Shown here piece by piece: positions 14,180-22,295 of a stretch of 34,764 bases of DNA. The notes beneath the pieces are model-generated. The model searched no databases. It worked only from the letters and a program-made list of their open reading frames with translations, and was not told the origin of the DNA. Source of the stretch: Candidatus Saccharimonadota bacterium (GTDB lineage Bacteria > Patescibacteriota > Saccharimonadia > Saccharimonadales > UBA4665). The DNA is taken from assembly GCA_027325485.1 (NCBI GenBank), contig DAIEFN010000005.1, forward strand, positions 1-34,764. The letters run 5' to 3'. Made by a program: the position numbers and the translations under genes. How positions within the stretch are numbered: the first letter of the stretch is position 1; each line of letters opens with the position of its first letter.

Positions 14180-14772
14180 CCGACGTCCAAAAAATACACC
14201 AACGTAATCGCTTCAAACGTTTAGCCGTTTGGATTGTAATTTATCTTCTAGTGTTCGGTATTTTTTTAGCGGTCATCTTGCATCAAAGTAGTCGCGTTAA
14301 TACTCTAGGATTTCCTGCCGGGCAGATTGGCTTAACAGTTTCAAATGTGAAATACACGGTCGGACAAACCGTCGACTTTACGATTACTAATCAACTAGAT
14401 AAGCCCATCACTCTAGTTGAAAATTGCCCCAATGCGCCGCTCCATATCTATCAATGGGAAAGCAGCCAGTGGGTGAGCCTTCATTCCACGTCAACCACAA
14501 TTATCTGTAGCAACCAACCTGGCAGAATAGTAATTCAGCCCAATGCTTCATACAAAGGTAACTACTCTAACTGGCCACAACTGTTCGCTAAGCCAGGGAT
14601 ATATCGCCTAGTTGCGTTTGCGGAGAACTATACGTCCCTACCATTTGTCGATTTTGAAGTCGTAGCGAAACCGATTCCAGTGACGCCAACTGTTATTATT
14701 CAGCAAGTCTTTACGCCAATTTACCTAACAGCACCAACTGACCACGGCGGTGGTGGTGGCACCGACAACTAA
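14176..14772 (+). CDS. Membrane-anchored extracellular beta-sandwich protein of the redox operon
   Basis: A 198-residue protein with a short basic cytoplasmic N-terminus, one TM anchor at about 17-36, then an extracytoplasmic domain (45-160) with alternating hydrophobic strands (IGLTVSNVKYTVGQTVDFTI, PITLVENCP) typical of an Ig-like or BsuPI-like beta sandwich. Two Cys (NCPNAP and IICSNQ) could form a disulfide. The C-terminal tail reads PIYLTAP followed by DH and a Gly5-type run. A PIYL-AP motif also occurs near the C-terminus of the operon's reductase. It overlaps the previous gene by 4 nt. The role is unknown; an external docking or assembly partner of the reductase complex is plausible. 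Confidence 0.85.
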   Translation: MTDVQKIHQRNRFKRLAVWIVIYLLVFGIFLAVILHQSSRVNTLGFPAGQIGLTVSNVKYTVGQTVDFTITNQLDKPITLVENCPNAPLHIYQWESSQWVSLHSTSTTIICSNQPGRIVIQPNASYKGNYSNWPQLFAKPGIYRLVAFAENYTSLPFVDFEVVAKPIPVTPTVIIQQVFTPIYLTAPTDHGGGGGTDN

Positions 14773-14784
14773 AACATAGAGTTA

Positions 14785-14816
14785 AACCCTAAACGACTGT
14801 AGCAATTTTAAGGGTT
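14785..14816 (+). other. Inverted repeat between the redox operon and the metal importer
   Basis: AACCCT (14785-14790) pairs with AGGGTT (14811-14816), extendable by three A-T pairs with one bulge around a 13-nt loop. There is no T-run after it, so it is not a standard terminator. It lies 13 nt before the importer's -35 and could be a regulatory site or a weak barrier. Confidence 0.35.
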
Positions 14817-14828
14817 ACTGCAACAAAT

Positions 14829-14858
14829 TTGCAATAACTGTATTGGGGTCGTTATGAT
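14829..14858 (+). promoter_or_regulatory. Promoter of the metal ABC importer, leaderless
   Basis: TTGCAA (14829-14834) and TATGAT (14853-14858) are 18 bp apart. The -10 ends 6 nt before the ATG at 14865, placing +1 at the start codon. A short CAAT-N6-ATTG inverted repeat overlaps the spacer and could be a metal-regulator site; no Zur or MntR consensus can be claimed. Confidence 0.6.
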
Positions 14859-14864
14859 TAGCTC

Positions 14865-15794
14865 ATGCCTAAGCTAAACTTCCGCCGAAAGATTGCCGTG
14901 AGCGTAATGCTGCTTTTCGGCTTATTGTTAATTAGCATGATGCTACTTAGCAGCGCTCCTAAATCTAACTCTAATAACAATAAAGTTAACGTAGTAGCAG
15001 CTGAAAACTTCTGGGGCAGTTTAGTGGCTCAAATTGGCGGTAACAAAATTAACCTTAAGGTCTTAATCACCGATCCAAATGCCGATCCGCACGAATATGA
15101 AAGCAGTACAAATGACGCCCGTTTATTTGCCAGCGCAAATTACGTCATCTTAAATGGCGCTGGTTACGACAGTTGGGGCAATAAACTACTAAGCGCCAGC
15201 CCAAGCCTGGGAAGGAAGGTACTTATGGTTTCAACCTTACTCGGTAAGAAGGAGGGAGATAACCCCCACTTTTGGTTTAGCCCAAGCTATGTTAATCAAG
15301 TAATCTACCAAATGAAGCAGGATCTTAGTGCTTTAGACCCAAAAGACAGCAGCTACTTCACTCAGCAATATAATCTTCTTACGACCAAACTTGCGCTTTA
15401 CCAGAACCAGATTTTAAACATCAAGGCGCATTACAGTGGCACTAAAGTTGCAGCAACCGAAGATATATTCGTCTATCTAGCACAAGCTGCAGGCTTAAAC
15501 CTTATTTCGCCGCTCACTTTTATGCAGGCCGTCGCTGAAGGTAATGACCCGCCGTCCAACAGCGTAGTGCAGTTTGAGCAGCAACTTAAGAGCACTCAAG
15601 TCAAATTACTAGTCTATAATCGTCAAACCATAACCCCACTCACTAACAGCATGAAGCAATTAGCGCTTACTAATAACATCCCTCTCATCCCAGTTAGTGA
15701 AACGATTGAGCCTATTAATTTGAGTTTTGAAACTTGGATGGGCGGAATTATTCAACAGTTACAGAACGCACTTAGCGCGCAGGTCAAGCCATGA
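14865..15794 (+). CDS. Metal-binding protein of a Zn/Mn ABC importer (ZnuA/PsaA-like)
   Basis: A 309-residue cluster A-I solute-binding protein. A hydrophobic N-terminal segment at 11-30 without a lipobox Cys suggests a signal anchor. Likely ligands: H76 in DPHEYE, H135 in NPHFWF, E199 in ATEDIFVYL and E279 or E282 near VSETIEP. An H-H-E-acid set resembles Mn-type PsaA/MntC more than Zn-type ZnuA, which has a third His and often a His-rich loop (absent here), so Mn is at least as likely as Zn. The stop overlaps the ATG of the ATPase gene by 4 nt. The start codon follows the -10 so closely that a leaderless mRNA is expected. Confidence 0.92.
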   Translation: MPKLNFRRKIAVSVMLLFGLLLISMMLLSSAPKSNSNNNKVNVVAAENFWGSLVAQIGGNKINLKVLITDPNADPHEYESSTNDARLFASANYVILNGAGYDSWGNKLLSASPSLGRKVLMVSTLLGKKEGDNPHFWFSPSYVNQVIYQMKQDLSALDPKDSSYFTQQYNLLTTKLALYQNQILNIKAHYSGTKVAATEDIFVYLAQAAGLNLISPLTFMQAVAEGNDPPSNSVVQFEQQLKSTQVKLLVYNRQTITPLTNSMKQLALTNNIPLIPVSETIEPINLSFETWMGGIIQQLQNALSAQVKP

Positions 15795-16594
15795 AACAAC
15801 TAGACAGTCCTAATATCGTAGAAGCTATTAACTTAAGTGCTGGCTATGACTCAACTAACATCTGGCGCGACGCAACATTTTCAATTAAAAGTGGGGAGTT
15901 TGTGGGCTTATTAGGAGCCAACGGTGCCGGTAAAACAACTCTGTTTAGACTGCTACTGGGCCTAGAGCTGCCCACGCAGGGCAGTTTGACTGTTCTTGGT
16001 GAAACGCCTAAGCGAGGTAACCCGCGCATTGGTTATGTGCCGCAACGGCACTCAATTGATAGTGATTCCAATATTGCTTCGATTGAGTACGTCCGCTTAG
16101 GAACCTTTGGTAATAAGTGGGCTTTTGCTCTTGGTAAAAAAGCGAAACATGAACTATCCCAGGCACATAAAGCACTAGCCCTAGTTGATGCATCAAACTT
16201 GGCCAGGCGCCCCTTAGGTGAGCTATCTGGTGGCGAGCAACAACGCGTGTTCTTAGCCCAAGCACTAGTTGGTAAGCCAGACTTATTACTACTTGATGAA
16301 CCACTAGCGAGTTTAGATATCCGGCGTGAAGTCCAACTGATTCAACTAATTAACAATATCTCAAAATCTACCGGAGTTAGCGTTATCTTAATCGCCCACG
16401 ACATAAACCCTCTGCTACCTGTTATTGACCGCATTATCTATATCGCCAACTCTAAAGTCGCAGCCGGCAAGCCAGCAGAAATTGTAACCAGCAAAAAACT
16501 ATCTGAACTTTATGAAGCGCCAATTGAAGTCTTGCATAGCAGCAGTGGCCGTCTCGCTGTTCTAGGTGTCGAGGAGGCAATCCACCATGACTAA
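15791..16594 (+). CDS. ATP-binding subunit of the Zn/Mn ABC importer (ZnuC/MntB-like)
   Basis: A 267-residue ATPase with GANGAGKTT (Walker A), a VPQRHSID Q-loop typical of the metal-importer branch, LSGGEQQR signature, LLLLDEPLASLD Walker B and an IAHD switch His. All motifs are intact. ATGA overlap with the binding-protein gene upstream; its last codons contain GAGGAGG, which serves as the ribosome-binding site for the permease. Confidence 0.95.
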   Translation: MKQLDSPNIVEAINLSAGYDSTNIWRDATFSIKSGEFVGLLGANGAGKTTLFRLLLGLELPTQGSLTVLGETPKRGNPRIGYVPQRHSIDSDSNIASIEYVRLGTFGNKWAFALGKKAKHELSQAHKALALVDASNLARRPLGELSGGEQQRVFLAQALVGKPDLLLLDEPLASLDIRREVQLIQLINNISKSTGVSVILIAHDINPLLPVIDRIIYIANSKVAAGKPAEIVTSKKLSELYEAPIEVLHSSSGRLAVLGVEEAIHHD

Positions 16595-17447
16595 CTTAGC
16601 CTTAATTGCGAGCAGCACCTTTAGCCCAAATTTGTGGAGCGATTTACGCGATATGTGGCAATACTCTTTCATGCAACACGCCTTTGAGACCGGTACCGTA
16701 ATTGCATTAGTGGCTGGTATTGTCGGTTATTTTGTAGTTTTAAGACGTTTGTCGTTTGCCGCCCACGCACTTTCTCACGCCGGCTTTGCTGGTGCCGCCG
16801 GAGCGGTACTAATAGGCATTAATCCACTGTTTGGGCTTTTATCATTTACTTCCTTGGGCGGACTAGCAATGGCGGCTTTAGGAAAAAAGGCGGCCAGTCG
16901 CGATGTTCAAATCGGTAATGTCTTGGCCTTCATGCTTGGCTTGGGTGTTTTATTCATTAGCCTCTACAAAGGCTACGCTACTGAAGCTTACTCACTACTG
17001 TTTGGTGAAATACTTGGCATTAGCACTACGAATGTATTTATAACAATTGCCGCCGCCATATTAATTTTACTTGCGGTCATTGTCCTTTACCGCCGTCTAC
17101 TGTTTACCTCATTAGATGAAGACGTAGCAGAAGCGAAGGGCATCTCAATGCTTGGCATGAATATTGCATTTATGCTCTTAGTTGCAGTTGCCGTTTCTGT
17201 TTCTGTCGAAGTTGTCGGAGTCCTACTAATATTTGCCTTACTAGTAACACCGGCAGCCATCGCTCAGCAAGTCACTAAAAACCCCAGGCATGGTTTAATT
17301 GTGTCGGCGCTAGTAGCTTTAATCGCCACATGGTTTGGCCTTTTTATTTCCTATTACGCTCCGTATCCAGTAAGTTTCTTCATCGTTAGCCTGGTCTTTG
17401 CAACCTATCTAATTGTGCGCCTCATTAAACATTTAACAGCGCAGTAA
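16587..17447 (+). CDS. Permease subunit of the Zn/Mn ABC importer (ZnuB/MntC-like, ABC-3 family)
   Basis: A 286-residue polytopic protein with about eight hydrophobic helices. It shows the ABC-3 pattern VVLRRLSFAAHALSHAGFAGAAGA near the N-terminus (coupling region to the ATPase) and DEDVAEAKGIS in the middle. ATG 16587 is preferred over the in-frame GTG at 16566 because GGAGG (16573-16577) lies 9 nt upstream of it. It overlaps the ATPase gene by 8 nt and converges on the minus-strand permease gene with a 10-nt gap. Confidence 0.93.
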   Translation: MTNLALIASSTFSPNLWSDLRDMWQYSFMQHAFETGTVIALVAGIVGYFVVLRRLSFAAHALSHAGFAGAAGAVLIGINPLFGLLSFTSLGGLAMAALGKKAASRDVQIGNVLAFMLGLGVLFISLYKGYATEAYSLLFGEILGISTTNVFITIAAAILILLAVIVLYRRLLFTSLDEDVAEAKGISMLGMNIAFMLLVAVAVSVSVEVVGVLLIFALLVTPAAIAQQVTKNPRHGLIVSALVALIATWFGLFISYYAPYPVSFFIVSLVFATYLIVRLIKHLTAQ

Positions 17448-17457
17448 AGTATTGATA

Positions 17458-19125
17458 CTATTCGGCCTGTATGTCGCGGTTCTCGAAGCCAATAATCCCA
17501 ATACAAATTCCGCCGATACCGAGCAGTGTCAGAATTGTAAAAGTACGCCAATTAGCAGTCGCCGCCGGGACTAGTGAAACGTAGTGCAGTAGGGAAGTTT
17601 GGGTTAAGGTCTGACTTAGCTTCAGAGCAGCCGCAATAATATCCACTGTAAATGACCAGGCGATAAGAGCATACATCACAATAACGCTCAGGCGAGGTTT
17701 AAAGCCATAGATCATTACGCCCAGACCGAGCATCAACATAACCGGCCCTAAGATATTTAAGCCGCCTAGGACTAAGGTTGCAAAACTAACACTCACTCCT
17801 TGGGCTGACGCAATCGCCCAGACCACAAAATTAGCAACTAGGCTAATCACTACAGCGGCGCTGATAATTAATACTAGACGCTCTAATAACCAGCGACCAC
17901 GGCTTCTGCTGCTGGCAATCATATTATCCAAACGGCCGCTTGCTTCTTCGTCGCGCACCGCACCGATATAATTAGTGACCATAATTAGCAGCAATGTAAC
18001 AATTAAAAACCCGGCTGCGCTTAAATAGGCAATTTCCATCTGCGCGCTATAGTTACCAGTTAGATTAGTGAAAGTCTGCGCAATCTTACCTTTAGTTGCA
18101 CCACTACTAGTTAAGGTTTTAGCCACTGTCTTATCGATTGACGCAATGAGTGCTGCAAAGCCAACGCTTCCTAGCAGCCAGCCAAACAGGACGTTCCGTG
18201 ACAGTCGAAAATCTAATCCAATTTGTGAAGCAAGTAATTTAAAGTGTGGTTTAGCACTTTCGTTATCGGCAATTAAGCTTGCCCCTAGATCGCGCCGACC
18301 GGCCAGCCAGAGCGCAACCCCAATCGTAATCAATGTAAATGCGCCTAGAGGTAACAACCAGACGGCTTGCGGATGATAGAACGGTCGCAATTTATCAATC
18401 CAACCAAATGGTGTTAAATTCTTAATCCAGGCTAAACTATCGACTGTATTACCAAGCGAACGTAGCATAAAGAAAAGGATAATGACGCTAGCACCATAAA
18501 GCATCGCATAACGCCGTGTTGCTGCTATTTGTGACGTTAAGGCACCGATAGCGACAGCTAAGATAGCGCCAAAAATTAAAGCCAGGGCATAGTAAAAACT
18601 GCCCCCAAGCGTAAGTATGAACTTGCCACTATGCCCAGCCGCAGCAAGCAACAAAGCAATTAAAAGTAGCGCTATGCTAATTGCGCCAGCTATACCAAAC
18701 AAGGTTTTAAGCGTTGCTGAACGGGCGGCCGACTGACCGCTAAGCAATAGCTCCCAGCGGCCGCTATCTTCCTGACCGCGCAGCATTTTTGTAGTAACTC
18801 CTAACATCCAAATTGCGCCAACTAAAACTAAGATCGGCATAATACGATAAACCATATAGCCGTCAGGACTAACGATATTGGCACTCTTGTCGCCGTAGAA
18901 TAAACTTAGCGCCGCATTGTTAGCTAGGCCATGTATTATTTTGGCTCGCTCGGCAACATTTGGAAAAGCCGCCACAATACCTCGACCTTGAGCGTAACTC
19001 TCGATACTAGCAAAGACGCCAAATAATAGGGCGCCAATTACAGCACGACGAAATGTAAACTGCGTAATAACGCGCTGGCTAGCACTTAGTATTTTGGCTC
19101 GTCTTAGCGCTATGGCTTGGCTCAT
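17458..19125 (-). CDS. ABC exporter permease, about 12 TM, TnrB/COG3559-like
   Basis: A 555-residue integral membrane protein with about twelve TM helices in two similar halves. Each half carries an equivalent cytoplasmic motif: GQEDSGRWELLLSGQ in the first, RDEEASGRLDNMIASSRSRG in the second, indicating an ancient internal duplication. This layout matches exporters of the polyketide-antibiotic-resistance class (COG3559), whose true substrates are usually unknown. It starts 20 nt after the ATPase gene, with no clear Shine-Dalgarno site, and is almost certainly co-transcribed with it. Confidence 0.9.
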   Translation of the reverse strand: MSQAIALRRAKILSASQRVITQFTFRRAVIGALLFGVFASIESYAQGRGIVAAFPNVAERAKIIHGLANNAALSLFYGDKSANIVSPDGYMVYRIMPILVLVGAIWMLGVTTKMLRGQEDSGRWELLLSGQSAARSATLKTLFGIAGAISIALLLIALLLAAAGHSGKFILTLGGSFYYALALIFGAILAVAIGALTSQIAATRRYAMLYGASVIILFFMLRSLGNTVDSLAWIKNLTPFGWIDKLRPFYHPQAVWLLPLGAFTLITIGVALWLAGRRDLGASLIADNESAKPHFKLLASQIGLDFRLSRNVLFGWLLGSVGFAALIASIDKTVAKTLTSSGATKGKIAQTFTNLTGNYSAQMEIAYLSAAGFLIVTLLLIMVTNYIGAVRDEEASGRLDNMIASSRSRGRWLLERLVLIISAAVVISLVANFVVWAIASAQGVSVSFATLVLGGLNILGPVMLMLGLGVMIYGFKPRLSVIVMYALIAWSFTVDIIAAALKLSQTLTQTSLLHYVSLVPAATANWRTFTILTLLGIGGICIGIIGFENRDIQAE

Positions 19126-19145
19126 ATTTTATAGACGCTTAGCTT

Positions 19146-20051
19146 TTAGCTTTTACCTGACTTTTCGCCGTAAAGCGCGAGGAACAATTCTTCAAGAGAT
19201 GGTTCACGGCTAAGCAGGGTTAGTGGTTTAGCTTGCGCTAAAGCAGTTAGTAGTTGATCAATTGGTCCGTTAACTTGGCACGTCAATAAATTATCACGGA
19301 TAACTACATTACTGACGCCTTTAATGTGGTTAATGAGCGGTGGCTTACCGTTAAAACTGGCTTCAATAGTGACAGCCGATAAATGGCGCATTTGCTCAAG
19401 CGTTCCTAGCTCAACTAATTTACCAGATCTTAAGACAGCAATCCGGTCACACAAAGCTTCGACTTCTTCTAGGATATGCGATGACAAAAAGATAGTTTGA
19501 CCGCGGTCTCTAGCTTCTGCTGCCGTCTCGCGAAAGACTTGCTCCATTAATGGGTCAAGGCCACTGGTTGGTTCATCTAAGATGAGTAGCTCAGCGCGTG
19601 AAGCTAGTGCAGCAATTAGAGTTATCTTTTGCTTATTACCTTTAGAATAAGTGCGAACTTTCTTATTGGGTTCAAGTTCAAAGCGTTTGATTAATTGCTT
19701 ACGATAGGTTTCATCGACACTGCCGTGCACTTTAGCGAGCAGATGCAAGGTCTCAATACCGGTTAGCGCTGGCCAGAGATTGGCTTCACCAGGGACATAG
19801 GCAAGGGAAGCATGCACCGCCGCTTTTTCAATTAAGGCGTTACGGCCAAAAATATGGACTGATCCACTGGTTGGTTTAATTAAGCCCAACATTAACCGAA
19901 TAGTGGTGGTTTTGCCTGATCCGTTCGGTCCGAGATAACCCAGGATTTCTCCCTTAATAACGTCAAGGTTGAGATCATTCAGGGCGACCATAGCGCCATA
20001 CTGTTTAGTTAAACCCTTTAGCTCAACTACAAAATTTGGGTCTGCACTCAT
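19146..20051 (-). CDS. ABC exporter ATP-binding protein
   Basis: A 301-residue ATPase paired with the 12-TM permease. Walker A GPNGSGKTT, Walker B LLILDEPTSGLD and SSHILEEVEAL switch region are intact. The signature reads YSKGNKQK instead of LSGGQ, a variant common in ABC-2 exporters, so it need not be inactive. About 80 residues follow the ATPase core and end EPSLEELFLALYG, the usual C-terminal signature. No clear promoter was found in the 108 nt separating it from glutamate dehydrogenase upstream, so it may be read through from gdhA. Confidence 0.94.
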   Translation of the reverse strand: MSADPNFVVELKGLTKQYGAMVALNDLNLDVIKGEILGYLGPNGSGKTTTIRLMLGLIKPTSGSVHIFGRNALIEKAAVHASLAYVPGEANLWPALTGIETLHLLAKVHGSVDETYRKQLIKRFELEPNKKVRTYSKGNKQKITLIAALASRAELLILDEPTSGLDPLMEQVFRETAAEARDRGQTIFLSSHILEEVEALCDRIAVLRSGKLVELGTLEQMRHLSAVTIEASFNGKPPLINHIKGVSNVVIRDNLLTCQVNGPIDQLLTALAQAKPLTLLSREPSLEELFLALYGEKSGKS

Positions 20052-20159
20052 ATGTTAGTTTTACTATTCACCTATTTAAGGTAGCCCAAAACGCTGTCGG
20101 TTACAACTGGCAAGCTAGAGCCAATCTATTGGTGAGGAGATAAAACGGCTGGGGCTAAT

Positions 20160-21368
20160 TTAGGCAACGTCTAGCAAGTGCTTAATCGCTAGCATAAAGG
20201 CGGCTTCGGTTAGGCTAGTCTGTTTTGACTTCGAAAGTTGCAGCAAATCACGCATTGCACGAGTCATATAGCGCTTAAGCTCACTGTTAACTCTTGCCTC
20301 GCTCCAACGTTCGTTTTTGGTGTTCTGGACCCATTCCAAATAACTAACAACTACACCACCAGCGTTAGCGATGATATCAGGCAAGATAATTACGCCCCGT
20401 TTATTTAAAGTCGTAAACGCTGCATCATTAACCGGTCCATTGGCTAGTTCAATAATGTACTTAGCGCGCACTTGGTCGGCATTACGCTCTGTCACGGCAT
20501 CACCAAGGGCGGCAAGGACAAGCACGTCAACATCTAAACCAATCAAATCGTCATTACTGATTTGTTGCTCTTTCTGATCAAAGTCGACAAACCGGCCACC
20601 GCCATTCTTAAAGTCAGCTAAGGTCTTAGCGTCTAATCCTTTCGGGTTATACACGGCAGTAGCCGAATCACTCGCTGCCACCAACTGCCAATTGGGATGG
20701 TCAGACTTAGCTACTAAGGCAAAGAATGAGCCAACATTACCAAAACCTTGCAAGGCATAGGTTAGTGGCTTGTCATTTATGCCTTGGTCTTTTAATAAAT
20801 CATTAAGCGCAAATACGCCGCCTCGACCAGTCGCTGCATCACGGCCTAAGCTGCCGCCACGGGCGACGCTCTTGCCGGTAAAGCTAGCCCGGGTAGTATC
20901 TCCGGTTAAGACTGAATACTCGTCCACCATCCAGTCAATAATTGCTGGGTTGGTGTTAACGTCTGGCGCTGGTATGTCTTGATGGGGACCGATATGGTCT
21001 TTTAAGAAACGCACATACTCACGACTAATCTGCTCAAGCGCAGCATCGTTTAACTCACGCGGATTAACTACCACGCCGCCTTTTGCGCCACCTAGTGGTA
21101 AATCGAGCGCTGCAGTCTTCATGGTCATTAAAATGGCCAGTGCTCTTACCTCATCAAAATCGACTTCAGGATGAAAGCGGATACCACCTTTATATGGACC
21201 ACGTTTATTATTGTGCTGAACCCGGTAGGCAGGGAAGCGTTTGCCATCCGGTAGCGTAATTTCAAATTGATGTTCTTTATTAATTTCAAGCAGCTGCTCA
21301 ATTGTCGCCGAACTTAATCCAAGTTGTTTCCCAGCACTAGTAATTAGCGCCTTTGCAGTCTTTAACAT
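20160..21368 (-). CDS. gdhA: Glutamate dehydrogenase (Glu/Leu/Phe/Val dehydrogenase family)
   Basis: A 402-residue hexameric-type dehydrogenase that interconverts glutamate and 2-oxoglutarate plus ammonium, using NAD(H) or NADP(H). Key features: KGGIRFHPEV, PLGGAKGG with the catalytic Lys, DIPAPDVNT, and the Rossmann motif QGFGNVGSFFA. Start ATG 21368 is chosen over a TTG at 21407 because AAGGAG (21373-21378, minus strand) lies 4 nt upstream of it. Length fits the short bacterial/archaeal class. A role in ammonium assimilation or NAD(P)H supply is likely; cofactor preference cannot be read reliably. Confidence 0.95.
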   Translation of the reverse strand: MLKTAKALITSAGKQLGLSSATIEQLLEINKEHQFEITLPDGKRFPAYRVQHNNKRGPYKGGIRFHPEVDFDEVRALAILMTMKTAALDLPLGGAKGGVVVNPRELNDAALEQISREYVRFLKDHIGPHQDIPAPDVNTNPAIIDWMVDEYSVLTGDTTRASFTGKSVARGGSLGRDAATGRGGVFALNDLLKDQGINDKPLTYALQGFGNVGSFFALVAKSDHPNWQLVAASDSATAVYNPKGLDAKTLADFKNGGGRFVDFDQKEQQISNDDLIGLDVDVLVLAALGDAVTERNADQVRAKYIIELANGPVNDAAFTTLNKRGVIILPDIIANAGGVVVSYLEWVQNTKNERWSEARVNSELKRYMTRAMRDLLQLSKSKQTSLTEAAFMLAIKHLLDVA

Positions 21369-21527
21369 TCTTCTCCTTAGTACAGCTTTGGCCGTTAGTT
21401 TAATCAAACTCTACTATGCACCCAATACATTAATTTGTCCTGAAATAAATTTCGCTCTACTGAGGTCCATATCCTCATGTTATGATTAAGACTGATTTAT
21501 TAAGTAGGGAATTTATTGGTGATTTAA

Positions 21528-22295
21528 ATGGCAAGTGATGCAATCTTAAAGGTCAAAAATCTAACTAAATCTTATGACGATATTGTTGCCGTTGATGGGA
21601 TTAGTTTTGAGGTAAAACGGGGTGAAATCTTTGGCATCTTAGGGCCCAATGGAGCCGGTAAGACAACAACGCTTGAAATGATTGAGACACTGCGCAGCAT
21701 CGATAGTGGCAGCGCCAGCATTGACGGTGTTGACGTAGCTAAGCATCCCTACCAGATTCGTGGCATGATTGGGGTGCAACCGCAAGCGCCCGGTTTCCAA
21801 GATAAAACCAAGTTAACTGAGTTAATCCAAATGTTCGCTTCGGCATACGGCGAAAAGGTAGATCCATTATCTTTCCTCAAAGAAGTTGGTTTGGGCGACA
21901 AAGCTAATTCCTATGTCGAGCAACTATCGGGCGGTCAAAAACAGCGCTTCAGTATCGTTACGGCATTAGTCCATAGTCCAAAAGTCTTCTTCCTTGATGA
22001 GCCAACAACTGGTCTTGACCCTCAGGCCAGGCGTAATCTATGGGAGCTCGTTACCGAAACACGTAATCGTGGCATTAGCGTTATTCTAACTACCCATTAC
22101 ATGGAAGAGGCAGAAATGCTCTGCGACCGCGTAGCCATTATGGACAGCGGTAAAATCATCGCCCTCGATACGCCCAAACACTTGATTAAAGCTCTCTTGC
22201 AGCGTGGTTTTTCAAAAACACAGCCAATTGAACGTGCTAATTTAGAGGATGTTTTTCTGGACTTAACTGGTAAGCATCTGGGGGACGAAAACTAA
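21528..22295 (+). CDS. ABC-2 exporter ATP-binding protein
   Basis: A 255-residue ATPase of the CcmA/DrrA-like class: Walker A GPNGAGKTT, LSGGQKQRFS signature, FFLDEPTTGLDPQ Walker B and TTHYMEEAEML switch region. It is shorter than many homologues at the C-terminus. TATGAT at 21480-21485 may be the -10, leaving a leader of about 36 nt. The stop and the next start overlap as TAATG, so the pair is translationally coupled. Confidence 0.94.
   Translation: MASDAILKVKNLTKSYDDIVAVDGISFEVKRGEIFGILGPNGAGKTTTLEMIETLRSIDSGSASIDGVDVAKHPYQIRGMIGVQPQAPGFQDKTKLTELIQMFASAYGEKVDPLSFLKEVGLGDKANSYVEQLSGGQKQRFSIVTALVHSPKVFFLDEPTTGLDPQARRNLWELVTETRNRGISVILTTHYMEEAEMLCDRVAIMDSGKIIALDTPKHLIKALLQRGFSKTQPIERANLEDVFLDLTGKHLGDEN

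Noticed and set aside
14761-14816. Intrinsic terminator after the redox operon
   Set aside because: The AACCCT/AGGGTT stem has a long loop and no T-run behind it, so it was listed only as an inverted repeat.
19146-20051. ABC ATPase as a defective enzyme because of YSKGN in place of LSGGQ
   Set aside because: SKGN-type signatures are common in active ABC-2 exporter ATPases, and the Walker A, Walker B and switch residues are intact.
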